From Hydrogenophaga sp. (GTDB lineage Bacteria > Pseudomonadota > Gammaproteobacteria > Burkholderiales > Burkholderiaceae_C), in contig NZ_WVZN01000011.1 in assembly GCF_011772445.1 (NCBI RefSeq), positions 48,431 to 112,430 on the forward strand: a stretch of DNA of 64,000 nt. The letters run 5' to 3'. Below the pieces are notes generated by a model. It did no database searches. It was not told where the DNA came from and was given only the letters and a program-made list of their open reading frames with translations. The position numbers and the translations under genes are program-made. Of this stretch, positions 25,237-35,746 are shown piece after piece. Numbering within the stretch: position 1 is the stretch's first letter; each line of letters opens with the position of its first letter.

Positions 25237-25980
25237 ATGATTCCCCGACAACTTCCCATCAACCACCGGGCGCGCGCGACCTTGACCCTCCAGGCCGTGA
25301 CCCGCGCCACCCGCTTCACCCCCCCGGCCGATGCCCACAAGCCGGTTCTATGGGTGATCGCGCTGGGCACCCCGGCGCCTGAGCAGCAGGCCCTGCTGGC
25401 GCACTTGGAGACCCAGGCCGAGACCCTGGGTTACAGCGCCGGCTTCATCGAAGCGGGCACCGACACCCAGGCGCTGCTCGGTGTCATGAAGCAAAACTTC
25501 AAGAATGACAGGGTGCTGGTGCTCAACACCGACGCCCCCGCCGAAATGGTCGACGAAGTCAATGGCTACCTCGCGGATCGCTCGCAAACCCTGAAGCCCG
25601 CCGGTGCAGCCCATGGCATTGCGGTGGCGACGAAAGAGGCCCAGGCCTGGCGCGCCCTCGATGACCTTCCACCGGTGGCCAGCGCGGGTCCCGAACCATG
25701 GACCGTGGCGCAACTGGAGTCGGCGCTCAGTGGTCTGAACGTCTCCGGCGTCGTGGGAAGCACGCACCCGGCTGGCAGCGGTGTCCCGGACGACTTCGAC
25801 CTCTTTTGGCAGCGCCACCAGGACGTGGCCCGAGGCATCGAGCGCATGAAGGCCGCAGGGCTGCTAAGCCATGTCCCGGACGAGCTGGCGTCCAAACTGG
25901 TGGCGTTCGAGATCACCATGGCCTGCAAGATCGCCGCAGTACAGAAACGCGCCGAGGCCAACGGCGGCTTTTCAGGCTGA
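25237..25980 (+). CDS. unknown protein, 247 residues
   Basis: I do not recognise a family. The protein has no signal peptide or membrane span. The middle has alternating strands and helices (VLWVIALGTPAPEQQALLAHL, RVLVLNTDAPAEMVDEV) that could form an alpha/beta domain. The C-terminal part is helical (FWQRHQDVARGIERMKAAGLL). AAAGGA lies eight bases before ATG 25237. It is alone on the plus strand between urtA and the response regulator gene. It resembles neither transporter nor urease components and may be an accessory insertion like the unknown genes at 740-13074. Confidence 0.7.
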   Translation: MIPRQLPINHRARATLTLQAVTRATRFTPPADAHKPVLWVIALGTPAPEQQALLAHLETQAETLGYSAGFIEAGTDTQALLGVMKQNFKNDRVLVLNTDAPAEMVDEVNGYLADRSQTLKPAGAAHGIAVATKEAQAWRALDDLPPVASAGPEPWTVAQLESALSGLNVSGVVGSTHPAGSGVPDDFDLFWQRHQDVARGIERMKAAGLLSHVPDELASKLVAFEITMACKIAAVQKRAEANGGFSG

Positions 25981-26051
25981 CGCCCAGGGAGCCGACACGG
26001 CAGTCGTCGCCACCGAGGACCGGCTGACGCCTGCCCGGCGGGGCACACGCC

Positions 26052-27068
26052 TCACCCCGCCGGCGACTCCAGTTGCCGCACCCGCTGGATCGCCATCGCC
26101 GCCGCCGCCGTGCGCGTCTCCACGCCCATCTTGGCGTGGATGCGCTCCAGGTGCTTCTTCACGGTGGCGGGGCTGGCGCCCAGGATGTCGGCGATGTCGC
26201 GGTTGATTTTTCCCTTGACGACCCAGTAGAGCACCTCGGCCTCGCGCGCGGTGAGGCCGAAGGCCTGCGAGAGCGCACTGAAAGCCGATTCGTCCGAGCT
26301 CTCCTGCATCACGATCAGCCAGTCGCCCTGGCCCAGCGGGTCGCCGTCCTCGTCGCCCACGCGCTGGTGCAGGCGGAAGGTGAGGCGGCGCGGGCCGTTG
26401 TCGATGGTGAGGCGGGGCGGCTCGCGCAGGGCCTGGGCATCGGCCAGGTGGCGGCGCAGCCACTGCAGCACGGCCTCGGGCGCGTGCGCCGAATCGCCGA
26501 CGCCGTGCTGGCGCAGCAGCTCGCGCGCCAGGGGGGTCTGCCACAGCAGGCGGCCGTCGCTCGCGCGCACGGTGATGGTGGCGTAGCCGAAGGCGTCGAG
26601 CGCGTGGCGCGCCTGGCTGCGCTCCAGCGCGCCCTCGCGCGCCTGGCGGGCCTGGCGCAGGTGCAGGCCCATGCGCGCCATCACCTCGCGCGGCCGAATG
26701 GGCTTGGTCACGTAGTCCACGCTGCCGGCGGCGAAGGCGGCCTCCAGGTGCTCGGTCTCGGTCAGCCCGGTCATGAAAATGATGGGAATGCCGGCGGTGG
26801 CGGCGTCGGCCTTGAGGCGGCGCGCGACCTCGAAACCGTCGATGCCAGGCATCACGGCGTCGAGCAGCACCACGTCGGGCAGGGCCTGCCGGGCGCGGCG
26901 GATGGCGCTCTCGCCGTCGAGCGCGACGAGCACGGTGTAGCCGGCGTCGTCGAGCGCGTCGTGCAGCGGCGCGAGGTTGTCGGGCACGTCGTCGACGATG
27001 AGCACCACGCGGTGCTCACCGCGCGGCAGGCGCGGCGACAAGGGGGTCGGTTCGATGGTTTCAGGCAT
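26052..27068 (-). CDS. two-component response regulator, REC plus LuxR-type HTH
   Basis: The 338-residue protein has a receiver domain (residues 20-135; phosphoacceptor Asp70 in VVLLDAVMPG, Lys in VTKPIRP). A middle PAS-like region follows (FGYATITVRASDGRLLW, residues 160-260), then a C-terminal LuxR helix-turn-helix (GLTAREAEVLYWVVKGKINR, ILGASPATVKKHLERI). It should bind DNA when phosphorylated by the sensor encoded just upstream: the start overlaps the sensor gene by 8 bp. Position between urt and ure operons suggests it controls one or both; the operator-like repeats at 25117 are a candidate target. Confidence 0.93.
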   Translation of the reverse strand: MPETIEPTPLSPRLPRGEHRVVLIVDDVPDNLAPLHDALDDAGYTVLVALDGESAIRRARQALPDVVLLDAVMPGIDGFEVARRLKADAATAGIPIIFMTGLTETEHLEAAFAAGSVDYVTKPIRPREVMARMGLHLRQARQAREGALERSQARHALDAFGYATITVRASDGRLLWQTPLARELLRQHGVGDSAHAPEAVLQWLRRHLADAQALREPPRLTIDNGPRRLTFRLHQRVGDEDGDPLGQGDWLIVMQESSDESAFSALSQAFGLTAREAEVLYWVVKGKINRDIADILGASPATVKKHLERIHAKMGVETRTAAAAMAIQRVRQLESPAG

Positions 27069-30000
27069 GGCCGCGGACCAGCTGGTGTTCGATGGCCTCG
27101 AAGCGGAATTCGCGCGCCAGCGTGGCCAGCGCGGCCGCCTGGCTGGCGCGTTCGGGGTGGCGGCGCACCCAATCGTCAAGCCACTGCAGGATGCCGCGCG
27201 TGTAGCCCAGTCGCACGAGCTCGAGCAAGGGCTCGATCTCGTCGCGGGCGGGCGGCGGGCCGCCCACCGCCGCCGTCGACGGCGCGGCCTCGGCCCTGGG
27301 GGCGGCCACCGGTTCGGGTGGCGCGGCCACTTCGCTCCAGCGCAGGTCCAGCCGCTGCGCGAGCCAGGCCAACAGCTCGGAGCGCCGCACGGGTTTGACG
27401 AAGAAATCCTGCGGCGGCAGGGCCTCGCCGGGGTCCAGTTCGCCGTGCAGGCCTTTGTCGAAGGCGTTGGCCGACACGATGGCCAGCGGCACGCCGGCCC
27501 AGCCAGCGGCGCGCAGGCGCCGGCGCGTCTCCCAGCCGTCGATGCCGGGCATGGCCAGGTCCAGAAAGACCGCGTGCGGCGCACCGGCATCGCCGGGCCG
27601 CAGGCCGGCCAGCAGCTCCAGTGCGTGGTGGCCGTTGCGCGCCAGCGTCACCTCGAAGCCCAGCGGCTCGAGCCAGCGCTGCAGCAGCTCACGGTCGGCC
27701 TCTTCGTTGTCCACCACCAGCACGCGGCGCGCGGCGCCCTCGTAAGCCACCGGCTGCTCGATGCGTTCGCGCACCGGCAGCGCACCCTGCATCTCGGGCA
27801 GAAACAGGCGCACGGTGAACACGCTGCCTTGCCCGGCTGTGCTGCGCACGCTGAGCTCGCCCCCCATCAGGTCGGTGAGCATCTTCGCGATGGTGAGGCC
27901 CAGGCCCGTGCCCAGCACGCCAGAGCCCTCGCCGGCCTCAGCCGAACCACGAGCGAAGGGCTCGAAGATGCGTTCGATGTCGGCGCCGCCCATGCCGGGA
28001 CCGGTGTCGTGCACCTCGAAGTGCGCCATCTCGCGCGCATGGCGCACGCGCAGGCGCACCTCGCCGGCGCGCGTGAACTTCACCGCGTTGCCCAGCAGGT
28101 TGATGAGGATCTGGCGCACGCGCTTCTCGTCGGCGCGCACGGCCTCGGGCAGGCGGCCGTCGGTGTCGTAGACGAAACGCAGGCCCTTGGCCGCGGCCTG
28201 CAGTTCGAACAGGCCCGCCACCTCGGCCAGCGTGGCCGCGAAGGCCATGGGCTTCACGTCGAGCGCGAGCTTGCCGGACTCGATGCGCGCGATGTCCAGC
28301 GTGCCTTCGATGAGCGAGAGCAGGTGCTCCCCCCCGCGGTGGATGACGCGGATGGCCTGCGCGCGGTGCGGCGCCAGGCCGCTGTCTTCCTGCAGCAGTT
28401 GCGCGTAGCCCAGGATGCTGTTGAGCGGCGTGCGCAGCTCGTGGCTGATGGTGCTGATGTAGCGCGTCTTGGCCTGGTTGGCCTGCTCGGCCGCGTGGCG
28501 CGCCTGCTGCAGGGCCTCGTCGGTGCGGCGGTGCGATTCGATCTCCTGCATCAGCAGCCGCGTCTGGCGGTTCGATTCCTCCTGCGCGACCTCGCGGCTC
28601 TTGTGCGCCAGCACCAGCCACCAGGCCACGGTGGCGGCGATCAGCAGCAGCACCGCGTACACGCGCAGGAAACCCGATCGCAGCGCGGTGTCCAGCATGG
28701 ACGCGCTGCCGCCGATCTCGATGGCCAGGGTCTGCACCTCCTGCCGGTAGAGCAGGCCCAGCACGGCGGCCAGCAGGGGCGCCACGATGAGCATGAGCAG
28801 CAGGTAGTGCGCCAGACCCGCGTCCAGGTAGGGCCACATGCGCTGCGGCAGCAGGTGGCGCAGCGCGTCGCTCCACTGCACGGACAGGCGCGCGTGCGGC
28901 TTGCACAGGTCGCCGCAGCGCGCGTCCAGCGTGCAGCACAGCGAGCAGATGGGGCCCTGGTACGCCGGGCAGTGCGCCATGTCCGGCCCTTCATAGTGCT
29001 GCTCGCAAATCACGCAGCGCTGCGGCACCAGGCGCGAGTAGCCGCCCGGTTCGGCGCGCCGCGCGATGTAGAAGCGCCCCTTCGTGAGCCAGGCAATGGC
29101 CGGTGCCGCCACGAAGGCCGTGACCATGGCGATCACGGCCGAGAAGGCCTCGGCCGTCGGCCCCATGAGCCCCATGTGCGCGGTGATGGACACCACCGAA
29201 GCCAGCACCATGGCGCCCACGCCCACGGGGTTGATGTCGTACAGGTGCGCGCGCTTGAATTCGATGCCCGGCGGGCTCAGCCCCAGCGGCTTGTTGACCA
29301 CCAGGTCGGCCACCACGGCCATGATCCAGGCGATGGCGATGTTGGAGTACACGCCCAGCACCTGGCCCAGGGCCTGGAAGACGTTCATCTCCATCAGAAG
29401 GAAGGCGATGAAGGTGTTGAACACCACCCACACCACGCGGCCGGGGTGGTGGTGCGTGAGGCGCGAGAAGAAGTTGCTCCAGGCCAGCGAGCCCGCGTAG
29501 GCGTTGGTGACGTTGATCTTGAGCTGCGAGACCACCACGAACAGCGCCGTGGCCGCGACCGCCCAGCCGTAGGGCATGAGGAAGTCGTACGCGGCCAGGT
29601 ACATCTGGTTCGGGTCCACCGCGCGCTCGGGCGGCACCATGTGGCTGATGGCCAGGTAGGCCAGCACCGCGCCACCCAGCATCTTGAGCACCCCGATCAC
29701 CACCCAGCCCGGCCCGCCCGCGATGACCCCGGCCCACCAGCGCCAGCCGCGCCCGGGCTGGCGCGCCGGCATGAAGCGCAGGTAGTCGGCCTGCTCACCC
29801 ATCTGCGTGATGAGCGCAATGCCCACCGTGAGGGCGGCACCAAACAGGTGCCAGTCGAACCCCACGGCGGTGCCGGACGCACCGGCGTAGTGCACCACCT
29901 CGCCGAATGTGCCGGGGGCGTGCACGGCGACGGAGATGAAGGGCACCACCATCATCACCAGCCACAGCGGCTGGGTCCACATCTGGAAGCGGCTGATGAC

Positions 30001-30567
30001 GGAGACACCGTGCGTCACCAGCGGGATGACCACCAGCGCGCAGATGAGATAGCCCCAGGCGGGCGGTATGTCCAGCGCCAGCTCCAGCGCGTAGGCCATG
30101 ACGGCCGCCTCCAGCGCGAAGAAGATGAAGGTGAACGAGGCGTAGATGAGGGAGGTGACGGTGGAGCCGATGTAGCCGAAGCCCGCGCCGCGCGTGAGCA
30201 GGTCCATGTCCACGCCATGGCGAGCCGCGTAGACGCTGATGGGCAGGCCGGCCAGGAAGATGATCAGGCCCGTGGCCAGGATGGCCAGCGCGGCGTTGGT
30301 GAAGCCGTAGGTGACCAGCAGCGTGGCGCCCACGGCCTCCAGGATGAGGAAGGAGGCCACGCCGAAGGCGGTGTTGGCCACGCGCCATTCGCTCCACTTG
30401 CGAAAGCGCTGCGGTGTGAAGCGCAGCGCGTAGTCCTCCATGGTTTCGCTGCCGACCCAGCTGTTGTAGTCGCGGCGCACCTTGATGATGCGCTGGGGCG
30501 CATCGGGCAAGGCGGTGGCGGCGGTCTCGGCAGGGGCGTTCACGGGGGCTGGCGGTGCAGCTTTCAT
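27061..30567 (-). CDS. NCS1-type transporter fused to hybrid sensor histidine kinase
   Basis: A 1168-residue membrane protein. Residues of about 25-500 form an NCS1/cytosine-purine permease-like domain with around 12 hydrophobic segments ([36 protein letters not shown]). A Cys/His cluster follows ([16 protein letters not shown], then CSLCC and CGDLC), likely metal-binding. Two more spans come next, then a kinase with His709 ([11 protein letters not shown]), an ATPase domain ([20 protein letters not shown]) and a receiver with Asp1003 ([12 protein letters not shown]). The C-terminal 100 residues are helical. It probably senses a nucleobase, amide or urea-related compound by transport-linked binding. 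Such transporter-kinases are known in Proteobacteria (CbrA is an SLC5 example). Start ATG 30567 lies 60 bp from the divergent ureA. Confidence 0.92.
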   Translation of the reverse strand: MKAAPPAPVNAPAETAATALPDAPQRIIKVRRDYNSWVGSETMEDYALRFTPQRFRKWSEWRVANTAFGVASFLILEAVGATLLVTYGFTNAALAILATGLIIFLAGLPISVYAARHGVDMDLLTRGAGFGYIGSTVTSLIYASFTFIFFALEAAVMAYALELALDIPPAWGYLICALVVIPLVTHGVSVISRFQMWTQPLWLVMMVVPFISVAVHAPGTFGEVVHYAGASGTAVGFDWHLFGAALTVGIALITQMGEQADYLRFMPARQPGRGWRWWAGVIAGGPGWVVIGVLKMLGGAVLAYLAISHMVPPERAVDPNQMYLAAYDFLMPYGWAVAATALFVVVSQLKINVTNAYAGSLAWSNFFSRLTHHHPGRVVWVVFNTFIAFLLMEMNVFQALGQVLGVYSNIAIAWIMAVVADLVVNKPLGLSPPGIEFKRAHLYDINPVGVGAMVLASVVSITAHMGLMGPTAEAFSAVIAMVTAFVAAPAIAWLTKGRFYIARRAEPGGYSRLVPQRCVICEQHYEGPDMAHCPAYQGPICSLCCTLDARCGDLCKPHARLSVQWSDALRHLLPQRMWPYLDAGLAHYLLLMLIVAPLLAAVLGLLYRQEVQTLAIEIGGSASMLDTALRSGFLRVYAVLLLIAATVAWWLVLAHKSREVAQEESNRQTRLLMQEIESHRRTDEALQQARHAAEQANQAKTRYISTISHELRTPLNSILGYAQLLQEDSGLAPHRAQAIRVIHRGGEHLLSLIEGTLDIARIESGKLALDVKPMAFAATLAEVAGLFELQAAAKGLRFVYDTDGRLPEAVRADEKRVRQILINLLGNAVKFTRAGEVRLRVRHAREMAHFEVHDTGPGMGGADIERIFEPFARGSAEAGEGSGVLGTGLGLTIAKMLTDLMGGELSVRSTAGQGSVFTVRLFLPEMQGALPVRERIEQPVAYEGAARRVLVVDNEEADRELLQRWLEPLGFEVTLARNGHHALELLAGLRPGDAGAPHAVFLDLAMPGIDGWETRRRLRAAGWAGVPLAIVSANAFDKGLHGELDPGEALPPQDFFVKPVRRSELLAWLAQRLDLRWSEVAAPPEPVAAPRAEAAPSTAAVGGPPPARDEIEPLLELVRLGYTRGILQWLDDWVRRHPERASQAAALATLAREFRFEAIEHQLVRGHA

Positions 30568-30627
30568 GCCATTACCCTCATCAGGTATGCGTCTTGCTGA
30601 CCCAGCCCCGAGGAGAACCGCCGAACC

Positions 30628-30930
30628 ATGGACCTGACCCCGCGCGAGAAGGACAAGCTGCTCATCTTCACCGCCGCCCTGCTGGCCGAACGCCGCAAGG
30701 CCCGCGGCCTCAAGCTCAACCACCCCGAGGCCATCGCCCTCATCACCGCCGCCGTGATGGAGGGCGCGCGCGACGGCAAGACCGTGGCGCAACTCATGAG
30801 CGAGGGACGCGCCGTGCTCACGCGCACCGACGTGATGGACGGCGTGGCCGAGATGATTCCCGATATCCAGGTGGAAGCCACCTTTCCCGACGGCACGAAG
30901 CTCGTGACCGTGCACCAACCCATTGCCTGA
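30628..30930 (+). CDS. ureA: urease subunit gamma
   Basis: A 100-residue structural subunit of cytoplasmic nickel urease. It is recognised by [20 protein letters not shown], the [11 protein letters not shown] helix, and [20 protein letters not shown] near the end. Full length. GAGGAG lies upstream of ATG 30628. It is the first gene of the main urease operon, divergent from the transporter-kinase. Confidence 0.97.
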   Translation: MDLTPREKDKLLIFTAALLAERRKARGLKLNHPEAIALITAAVMEGARDGKTVAQLMSEGRAVLTRTDVMDGVAEMIPDIQVEATFPDGTKLVTVHQPIA

Positions 30931-30948
30931 CCCGAGGAGCACAGAAGA

Positions 30949-31539
30949 ATGACCCGTTCGACAACGATCAAGACCGTCGCGGCGCTGGCCCTGGCGGGCA
31001 CGGCCTCGCTGGCCCTGGCCCACGTGGGCGCCGATGGCGCCGAGCACCACGGCGGTTTCCTCACCGGCTTCCTGCACCCCATCACCGGGCTGGACCACCT
31101 GGCCGCGATGGTGGCCGTGGGCGTGTGGAGCGCCGAGACCGCGCGCCGCTTCTGGATCGCGCCGATCGCTTTTGCGCTGACGCTGTTCGCGGGCGCGCTG
31201 CTCGCTCAGGCCGGCGTTGGATTCCCGGCCATCGAACCGATGATCGCCGTGTCGATGCTGGTGGTGGGCCTGCTGCTGGCGGCGCGGGCGAAGCTGCCGG
31301 AAGCCGCGGGCGCGCTGCTGGTGGGCGCCTTTGCCTTGTTTCATGGCGCGGCACACGGCCAGGAACTCGGCGACCTGGCCGCCCTGTTCGGCATGGTGGC
31401 GGGCACCGCCCTGCTGCACCTGGCCGGCATCGGCCTGGGCAAGCGCCTGCTGCGCCACAGCGTGTGGTGGACGCGCGCGGCCGGCGCGGTGGTGGCCCTG
31501 ATGGGCCTGAACATGGGCTGGGGCCTGCTCGCGGGTTGA
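30949..31539 (+). CDS. ureJ: HupE/UreJ-type nickel permease
   Basis: A 196-residue inner-membrane protein with an N-terminal signal-like segment (ending SLALAHVG) and six hydrophobic helices. The family motif [18 protein letters not shown] is present, and a second His pair ([10 protein letters not shown]) lies in a later helix; these histidines are expected to handle Ni2+. Placement between ureA and ureB, 18 bp after the former and 5 bp before the latter, supports nickel supply for urease. Confidence 0.93.
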   Translation: MTRSTTIKTVAALALAGTASLALAHVGADGAEHHGGFLTGFLHPITGLDHLAAMVAVGVWSAETARRFWIAPIAFALTLFAGALLAQAGVGFPAIEPMIAVSMLVVGLLLAARAKLPEAAGALLVGAFALFHGAAHGQELGDLAALFGMVAGTALLHLAGIGLGKRLLRHSVWWTRAAGAVVALMGLNMGWGLLAG

Positions 31540-31544
31540 GCGCC

Positions 31545-31850
31545 ATGACACCCGGCGAATACCTCATCGACGCGGGCGAGCACATCCTCAACCCCGACCG
31601 CCCCACGACCACGCTGGTGGTGAAGAACACGGCGACGCGGCCCATCCAGGTGGGCTCGCACTACCACTTCGCCGAAACCAACGGCGCACTCGACTTCGAT
31701 CGCGCCGCCGCGCGCGGCAAGCGCCTGAACATCGCCAGCGGCACCGCCGTGCGCTTCGAACCCGGCCAGCAACGCACCGTGGAGCTGGTGGATTACGCGG
31801 GCGATCGGATGGTGTTCGGTTTTCGTGGTCTCACGCAAGGGAAGCTCTGA
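31545..31850 (+). CDS. ureB: urease subunit beta
   Basis: A 101-residue structural subunit. Diagnostic are [38 protein letters not shown] and [15 protein letters not shown]. The stop overlaps the ureC ATG by one base, ensuring matched synthesis. Normal length, no anomalies. Confidence 0.97.
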   Translation: MTPGEYLIDAGEHILNPDRPTTTLVVKNTATRPIQVGSHYHFAETNGALDFDRAAARGKRLNIASGTAVRFEPGQQRTVELVDYAGDRMVFGFRGLTQGKL

Positions 31851-33568
31851 TGGCAAGCATCAACCGCCGCGCCTATGCGGACATGTTCGGCCCCACCGTG
31901 GGCGACCGCGTGCGACTGGCCGACACCGAGCTGCTGATCGAGGTGGAGAAGGACTACACCCTGGCCGCCGGTGGCTACGGTGAAGAGGTGAAGTTCGGCG
32001 GCGGCAAGACCATCCGCGACGGCATGGCACAGAGCCAGCGCTCGCGCGCGCAAGGCGCGGTGGACACCGTGCTCACCAACGCGCTCATCATCGACCACTG
32101 GGGCATCGTGAAGGCCGACATCGGCTTGAAGGACGGCCGCATCGCCGCCATCGGCAAGGCCGGCAACCCCGACACCCAGCCCGGCGTCGACATCGTCATC
32201 GGCCCCGGCACCGAGGTCATCGCCGGCGAAGGCATGATCGTCACGGCCGGCGGCATCGACAGCCACATCCACTTCATCTGCCCGCAGCAGGTCGACGAGG
32301 CGCTGGCCTCGGGCGTGACCACCATGCTGGGCGGCGGCACCGGCCCGGCCACGGGCACCTTCGCCACCACCTGCACACCCGGGCCCTGGCACATCGAGCG
32401 CATGCTGCAGGCGGCCGACGGCCTGCCGATGAACATCGGCTTCCTGGGCAAGGGCAACGCCAGCCGGCCCGACGCGCTGCGCGAGCAGATCGAGGCCGGC
32501 GTGATCGGCCTGAAGCTGCACGAGGACTGGGGCACCACGCCCTCGGCCATCGACCAGTGCCTGGCCGTGGCGGAAGAGTCCGACACGCAGGTGGCGATCC
32601 ACAGCGACACACTCAACGAATCGGGCTTCGTGGAGAACACGATCGAAGCCACGAAGGGCCGCACGCTCTGCGCCTTCCACACCGAAGGCGCGGGCGGCGG
32701 CCACGCGCCCGACATCCTGCGCGTGGTGGGCGAGAAGAACTTCCTGCCCTCCTCCACCAACCCCACCATGCCCTACACCGTGAACACGCTCGACGAACAC
32801 GTCGACATGCTCATGGTGTGCCACCACCTGGACGCGGGCATCCCCGAGGACCTGGCCTTCGCCGAGAGCCGCATCCGCAAGGAGACCATCGCGGCGGAGG
32901 ACATCCTGCACGACCTGGGCGCCATCAGCATGATGAGCAGCGACAGCCAGGCCATGGGCCGCGTGGGCGAGGTGATCCTGCGCACCTGGCAGACGGCGCA
33001 CAAGATGAAAGTGCAGCGCGGCACGCTGCCCGAAGACTCGGCGCGCAACGACAACGTCCGCGTCAAGCGCTACATCGCCAAGTACACGATCAACCCGGCC
33101 ATCGCGCACGGCATCTCGCACGTCGTGGGCTCGCTGGAGGTGGGCAAGTGGGCCGACCTGGTGCTGTGGAAGCCGGCCTTCTTCGGCGTCAAGCCCTTCA
33201 TCGTGCTCAAGGGCGGCAGCATCGCGCTGGCGGCCATGGGCGACCCGAACGCCTCCATCCCCACGCCGCAGCCGGTGCACTTTCGCCCGCAGTTCGGCTC
33301 GTACGGCGGCGCGCTGGCGCGCGGCAGCCTGACGTTCGTTTCGCAGGCCGCGCTGGGTGCGGGCGTCGGCGAGCGTTACGGATTGAAGAAGACCCTGGCC
33401 GCCGTGAAGGGCTGCCGCGGCGTGAACAAGACGCACATGGTGCACAACGCCTGGCTGCCCACCATGGAGATCGATGCGCAGACCTACAGCGTGCGCGCCG
33501 ATGGCCAACTGCTCACCTGCGAGCCGGCCACCGTGCTGCCCATGGCACAGCGCTACTTCCTGTTCTGA
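31850..33568 (+). CDS. ureC: urease subunit alpha, catalytic
   Basis: A 572-residue amidohydrolase that converts urea to ammonia and carbamate. The bi-nickel site is intact: His139 and His141 (DSHIHF), carbamylated Lys222 (GLKLHEDW), His251 ([10 protein letters not shown]), His277 ([10 protein letters not shown]) and Asp365 (SSDSQAMGR). The mobile flap carries Cys324-His325. It joins UreA and UreB in the cytoplasmic enzyme. It overlaps ureB and ureE by one base each. Everything needed for activity is visible; UreD must come from the distant gene at 7269. Confidence 0.98.
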   Translation: MASINRRAYADMFGPTVGDRVRLADTELLIEVEKDYTLAAGGYGEEVKFGGGKTIRDGMAQSQRSRAQGAVDTVLTNALIIDHWGIVKADIGLKDGRIAAIGKAGNPDTQPGVDIVIGPGTEVIAGEGMIVTAGGIDSHIHFICPQQVDEALASGVTTMLGGGTGPATGTFATTCTPGPWHIERMLQAADGLPMNIGFLGKGNASRPDALREQIEAGVIGLKLHEDWGTTPSAIDQCLAVAEESDTQVAIHSDTLNESGFVENTIEATKGRTLCAFHTEGAGGGHAPDILRVVGEKNFLPSSTNPTMPYTVNTLDEHVDMLMVCHHLDAGIPEDLAFAESRIRKETIAAEDILHDLGAISMMSSDSQAMGRVGEVILRTWQTAHKMKVQRGTLPEDSARNDNVRVKRYIAKYTINPAIAHGISHVVGSLEVGKWADLVLWKPAFFGVKPFIVLKGGSIALAAMGDPNASIPTPQPVHFRPQFGSYGGALARGSLTFVSQAALGAGVGERYGLKKTLAAVKGCRGVNKTHMVHNAWLPTMEIDAQTYSVRADGQLLTCEPATVLPMAQRYFLF

Positions 33569-34131
33569 TGCAACAAGCCTCCAAACTGATCGCCGGCGGC
33601 AAGGGCCTGGCGCCCGTGTTGCTCAAGCGCGCGCCCACGGTCGAGCTGGACTGGGACATCCGCCAGAAGAGCCGCTTCGACGCGCGCCTGAGCGACGGCC
33701 GCGCGCTGGCCGTGTTCCTGCCGCGCGGCAGCGTGGTGCGCGGCGGGGACGTGCTGGTCACCGCCGACGGCGAACTCGTGCGCGTGATCGCCGCGCCGCA
33801 GACCGTGCTGCGCATCACCGCCTGCCCCGCGCACCCGGTGTCCGAACAGGCCTTCGACCTGATGCGCGCCGCCTACCACCTGGGCAACCGGCACGTGCCG
33901 ATCGAGCTCAAGCCCGACCACCTGAAGATCGAGCCCGACCACGTGCTGGCCGGCATGCTGCGCGCCATGCACCTGGAAGTGGCCGAGGTGAGCGAGGCCT
34001 TCGAGCCCGAGGGCGGGGCCTATGGCGGGCACGCGCATGCGCACGGACATGTCCACGCCCACGGCAGCGGGCACGACCACGCCCCTGGCCACCACCATGA
34101 CCACGAACACGGCCATTCGCACGACCACTGA
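33568..34131 (+). CDS. ureE: urease accessory nickel metallochaperone UreE
   Basis: The 187-residue protein delivers nickel to the UreDFG complex. The N-terminal domain and the metal-binding domain (CPAHPVSEQAFDLMRAAYHL, GNRHVPIEL) are typical. The C terminus is a nickel-binding tail with 16 histidines in its last 35 residues. The DNA encoding the tail also contains the first codons of ureF in another frame, a 35-bp overlap. Confidence 0.96.
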   Translation: MQQASKLIAGGKGLAPVLLKRAPTVELDWDIRQKSRFDARLSDGRALAVFLPRGSVVRGGDVLVTADGELVRVIAAPQTVLRITACPAHPVSEQAFDLMRAAYHLGNRHVPIELKPDHLKIEPDHVLAGMLRAMHLEVAEVSEAFEPEGGAYGGHAHAHGHVHAHGSGHDHAPGHHHDHEHGHSHDH

Positions 34132-34813
34132 CGCGGGCCTGCTGCGCACGCTGTGGCTGGCCTCGCCCGCGCTGCCCGTGGGCGGCTTCTCCTACTCGGA
34201 GGGCCTGGAAGCGGCGATCGACGCGGGGCTGGCAAGCGACGAAGCCAGCGTCGCCACCTGGCTCATCGACCAGCTGCACCTGGGCCAGGCCCGCAGCGAC
34301 CTGGCCGTGATGGCCGAAGCCATCGGCGCCTGGCGCGCGCCCGACCTGGACCGCGTGCGCGCGCTGAACCAATGGGTGCTGACCACGCGCGAGACCAGCG
34401 AGCTGCGCCTGCAGAGCGAGCAGATGGGCAAGTCCCTGCTGGCCTGGGCCCAGGCCCTGGGCGAACATGGCGCGGCCGTGCACAGCGCCCTGAGCCATGC
34501 CGCGCTGGCCCCGCCCACCTGGCCCGTGGCCGCCGCCTGCGCCGCCGCGCACGGCGAAGCCACCCTGCGCGAGGCCGTGATCGGCCTGGCCTTCGGCTGG
34601 GCCGAGAACATGGTGCAGGCCGCCATCAAGGCCGTGCCCCTGGGCCAGGGCACGGGCCAGCGCCTGCTGGCGCGCCTGGTGGGCGAGATCCCCGCCGCCG
34701 TGGACGAGGCCATCGCGCGCGGCGGCGACGACCGGCGCCAGGCCTTCACCCCCATGCTCGCCATCCTCTCGGCGCGCCACGAAACCCAATACTCACGCCT
34801 GTTCCGATCATGA
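34097..34813 (+). CDS. ureF: urease accessory protein UreF
   Basis: The 238-residue all-helical GTPase-regulating component of the UreDFG nickel-insertion complex. Typical sequences are [27 protein letters not shown] and [15 protein letters not shown] at the C terminus. ATG 34097 gives a normal length; upstream in-frame ATGs (34022, 34049) would lie deep in the ureE His tail. The stop overlaps ureG (ATGA). Confidence 0.95.
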   Translation: MTTNTAIRTTTDAGLLRTLWLASPALPVGGFSYSEGLEAAIDAGLASDEASVATWLIDQLHLGQARSDLAVMAEAIGAWRAPDLDRVRALNQWVLTTRETSELRLQSEQMGKSLLAWAQALGEHGAAVHSALSHAALAPPTWPVAAACAAAHGEATLREAVIGLAFGWAENMVQAAIKAVPLGQGTGQRLLARLVGEIPAAVDEAIARGGDDRRQAFTPMLAILSARHETQYSRLFRS

Positions 34814-35478
34814 GCACCCCACTGCACCACATCCCCCACCGCACCAAGCTCCTGCCCCCGCTGCGCGTGGGCATCGGCGGCCCCGTGGGCTCGGGCAAGA
34901 CCACCCTGCTGGAGATGCTCTGCAAGGCCATGCGCGAGCGCTACGACCTCATCGCCATCACCAACGACATCTACACCAAGGAAGACCAACGCCTGCTCAC
35001 CGTGAGCGGCGCGCTGCCGGCCGAGCGCATCCTGGGCGTGGAAACCGGCGGCTGTCCGCACACCGCCATCCGGGAAGACGCCTCCATCAACCTCGAGGCC
35101 ATCGACCGCATGCTGGAGCGCTTCCCCGACGCCGACATCGTTTTCGTGGAGAGCGGCGGCGACAACCTGGCCGCCACCTTCAGCCCCGAGCTCGCCGACC
35201 TCACCATCTACGTCATCGACGTGGCGGCCGGCGAGAAGATCCCGCGCAAGGGCGGCCCCGGCATCACCAAGAGCGACCTCCTCGTCATCAACAAGACCGA
35301 CCTGGCGCCGCACGTGGGCGCCGACCTGGCGGTGATGAAGGCCGACACCGCGCGCATGCGCCCCGACGCGCAACGCCGCCCCTGGGTGATGACCAACCTG
35401 AAGACCCTGGACGGGGTGGACGAGGTGGTGCGCTTCATCGAGACGCGCGGCTTGTTGAAGGCGGCGCAGCCGGCTTGA
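34810..35478 (+). CDS. ureG: urease accessory GTPase UreG
   Basis: A 222-residue SIMIBI-class GTPase that drives nickel insertion. The P-loop is GPVGSGKT (residues 24-31). Conserved features are [29 protein letters not shown] (the CPH nickel motif) and [15 protein letters not shown]. Last gene of the operon; a tRNA gene follows 61 bp later. Confidence 0.97.
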   Translation: MSTPLHHIPHRTKLLPPLRVGIGGPVGSGKTTLLEMLCKAMRERYDLIAITNDIYTKEDQRLLTVSGALPAERILGVETGGCPHTAIREDASINLEAIDRMLERFPDADIVFVESGGDNLAATFSPELADLTIYVIDVAAGEKIPRKGGPGITKSDLLVINKTDLAPHVGADLAVMKADTARMRPDAQRRPWVMTNLKTLDGVDEVVRFIETRGLLKAAQPA

Positions 35479-35539
35479 AGGCCTCGGCCTCTTGCGCCGC
35501 CCGCGGCCGAGCGCGCCGCACTAGAATCCCGGTCTCTGC

Positions 35540-35627
35540 GGAGACGTGGGTGAGTGGTTTAAACCAGCAGTCTTGAAAACTGCCGACCCGCAAGGGTCCG
35601 TGAGTTCGAATCTCACCGTCTCCGCCA
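35540..35627 (+). tRNA. tRNA-Ser (UGA anticodon)
   Basis: An 88-nt class II tRNA with acceptor stem GGAGACG/CGTCTCC, discriminator G and encoded CCA. The anticodon stem GCAGT/ACTGC closes the loop CTTGAAA, with TGA at the anticodon. A long variable arm (ACCC...GGGT) and T-arm GTGAG-TTCGAAT-CTCAC complete it. It decodes UCA (and other UCN by wobble). A TAGAAT -10-like hexamer lies at 35522-35527. Confidence 0.97.
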
Positions 35628-35746
35628 AGTCGTGAGCACATCATGTCGCGCACATGCGACGTCTTGCACTACCCCCTGGGAACTGCTTGGTGTCTTCCTC
35701 TCCATAGCCGCGTAAGCTCGGCCCTCCATCGAGGGGAGCGAGAACT

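Noticed and set aside
26977..30600. Very long open frame on the plus strand opposite the transporter-kinase
   Set aside because: It is a shadow of the real gene caused by high GC; its translation is His/Arg/Gly-rich with no domain pattern.
30567..31551. N-terminal extension of the transporter-kinase frame into the ureA/ureJ region
   Set aside because: The frame stays open by chance opposite ureA and ureJ; the real start at 30567 begins a normal NCS1 leader.
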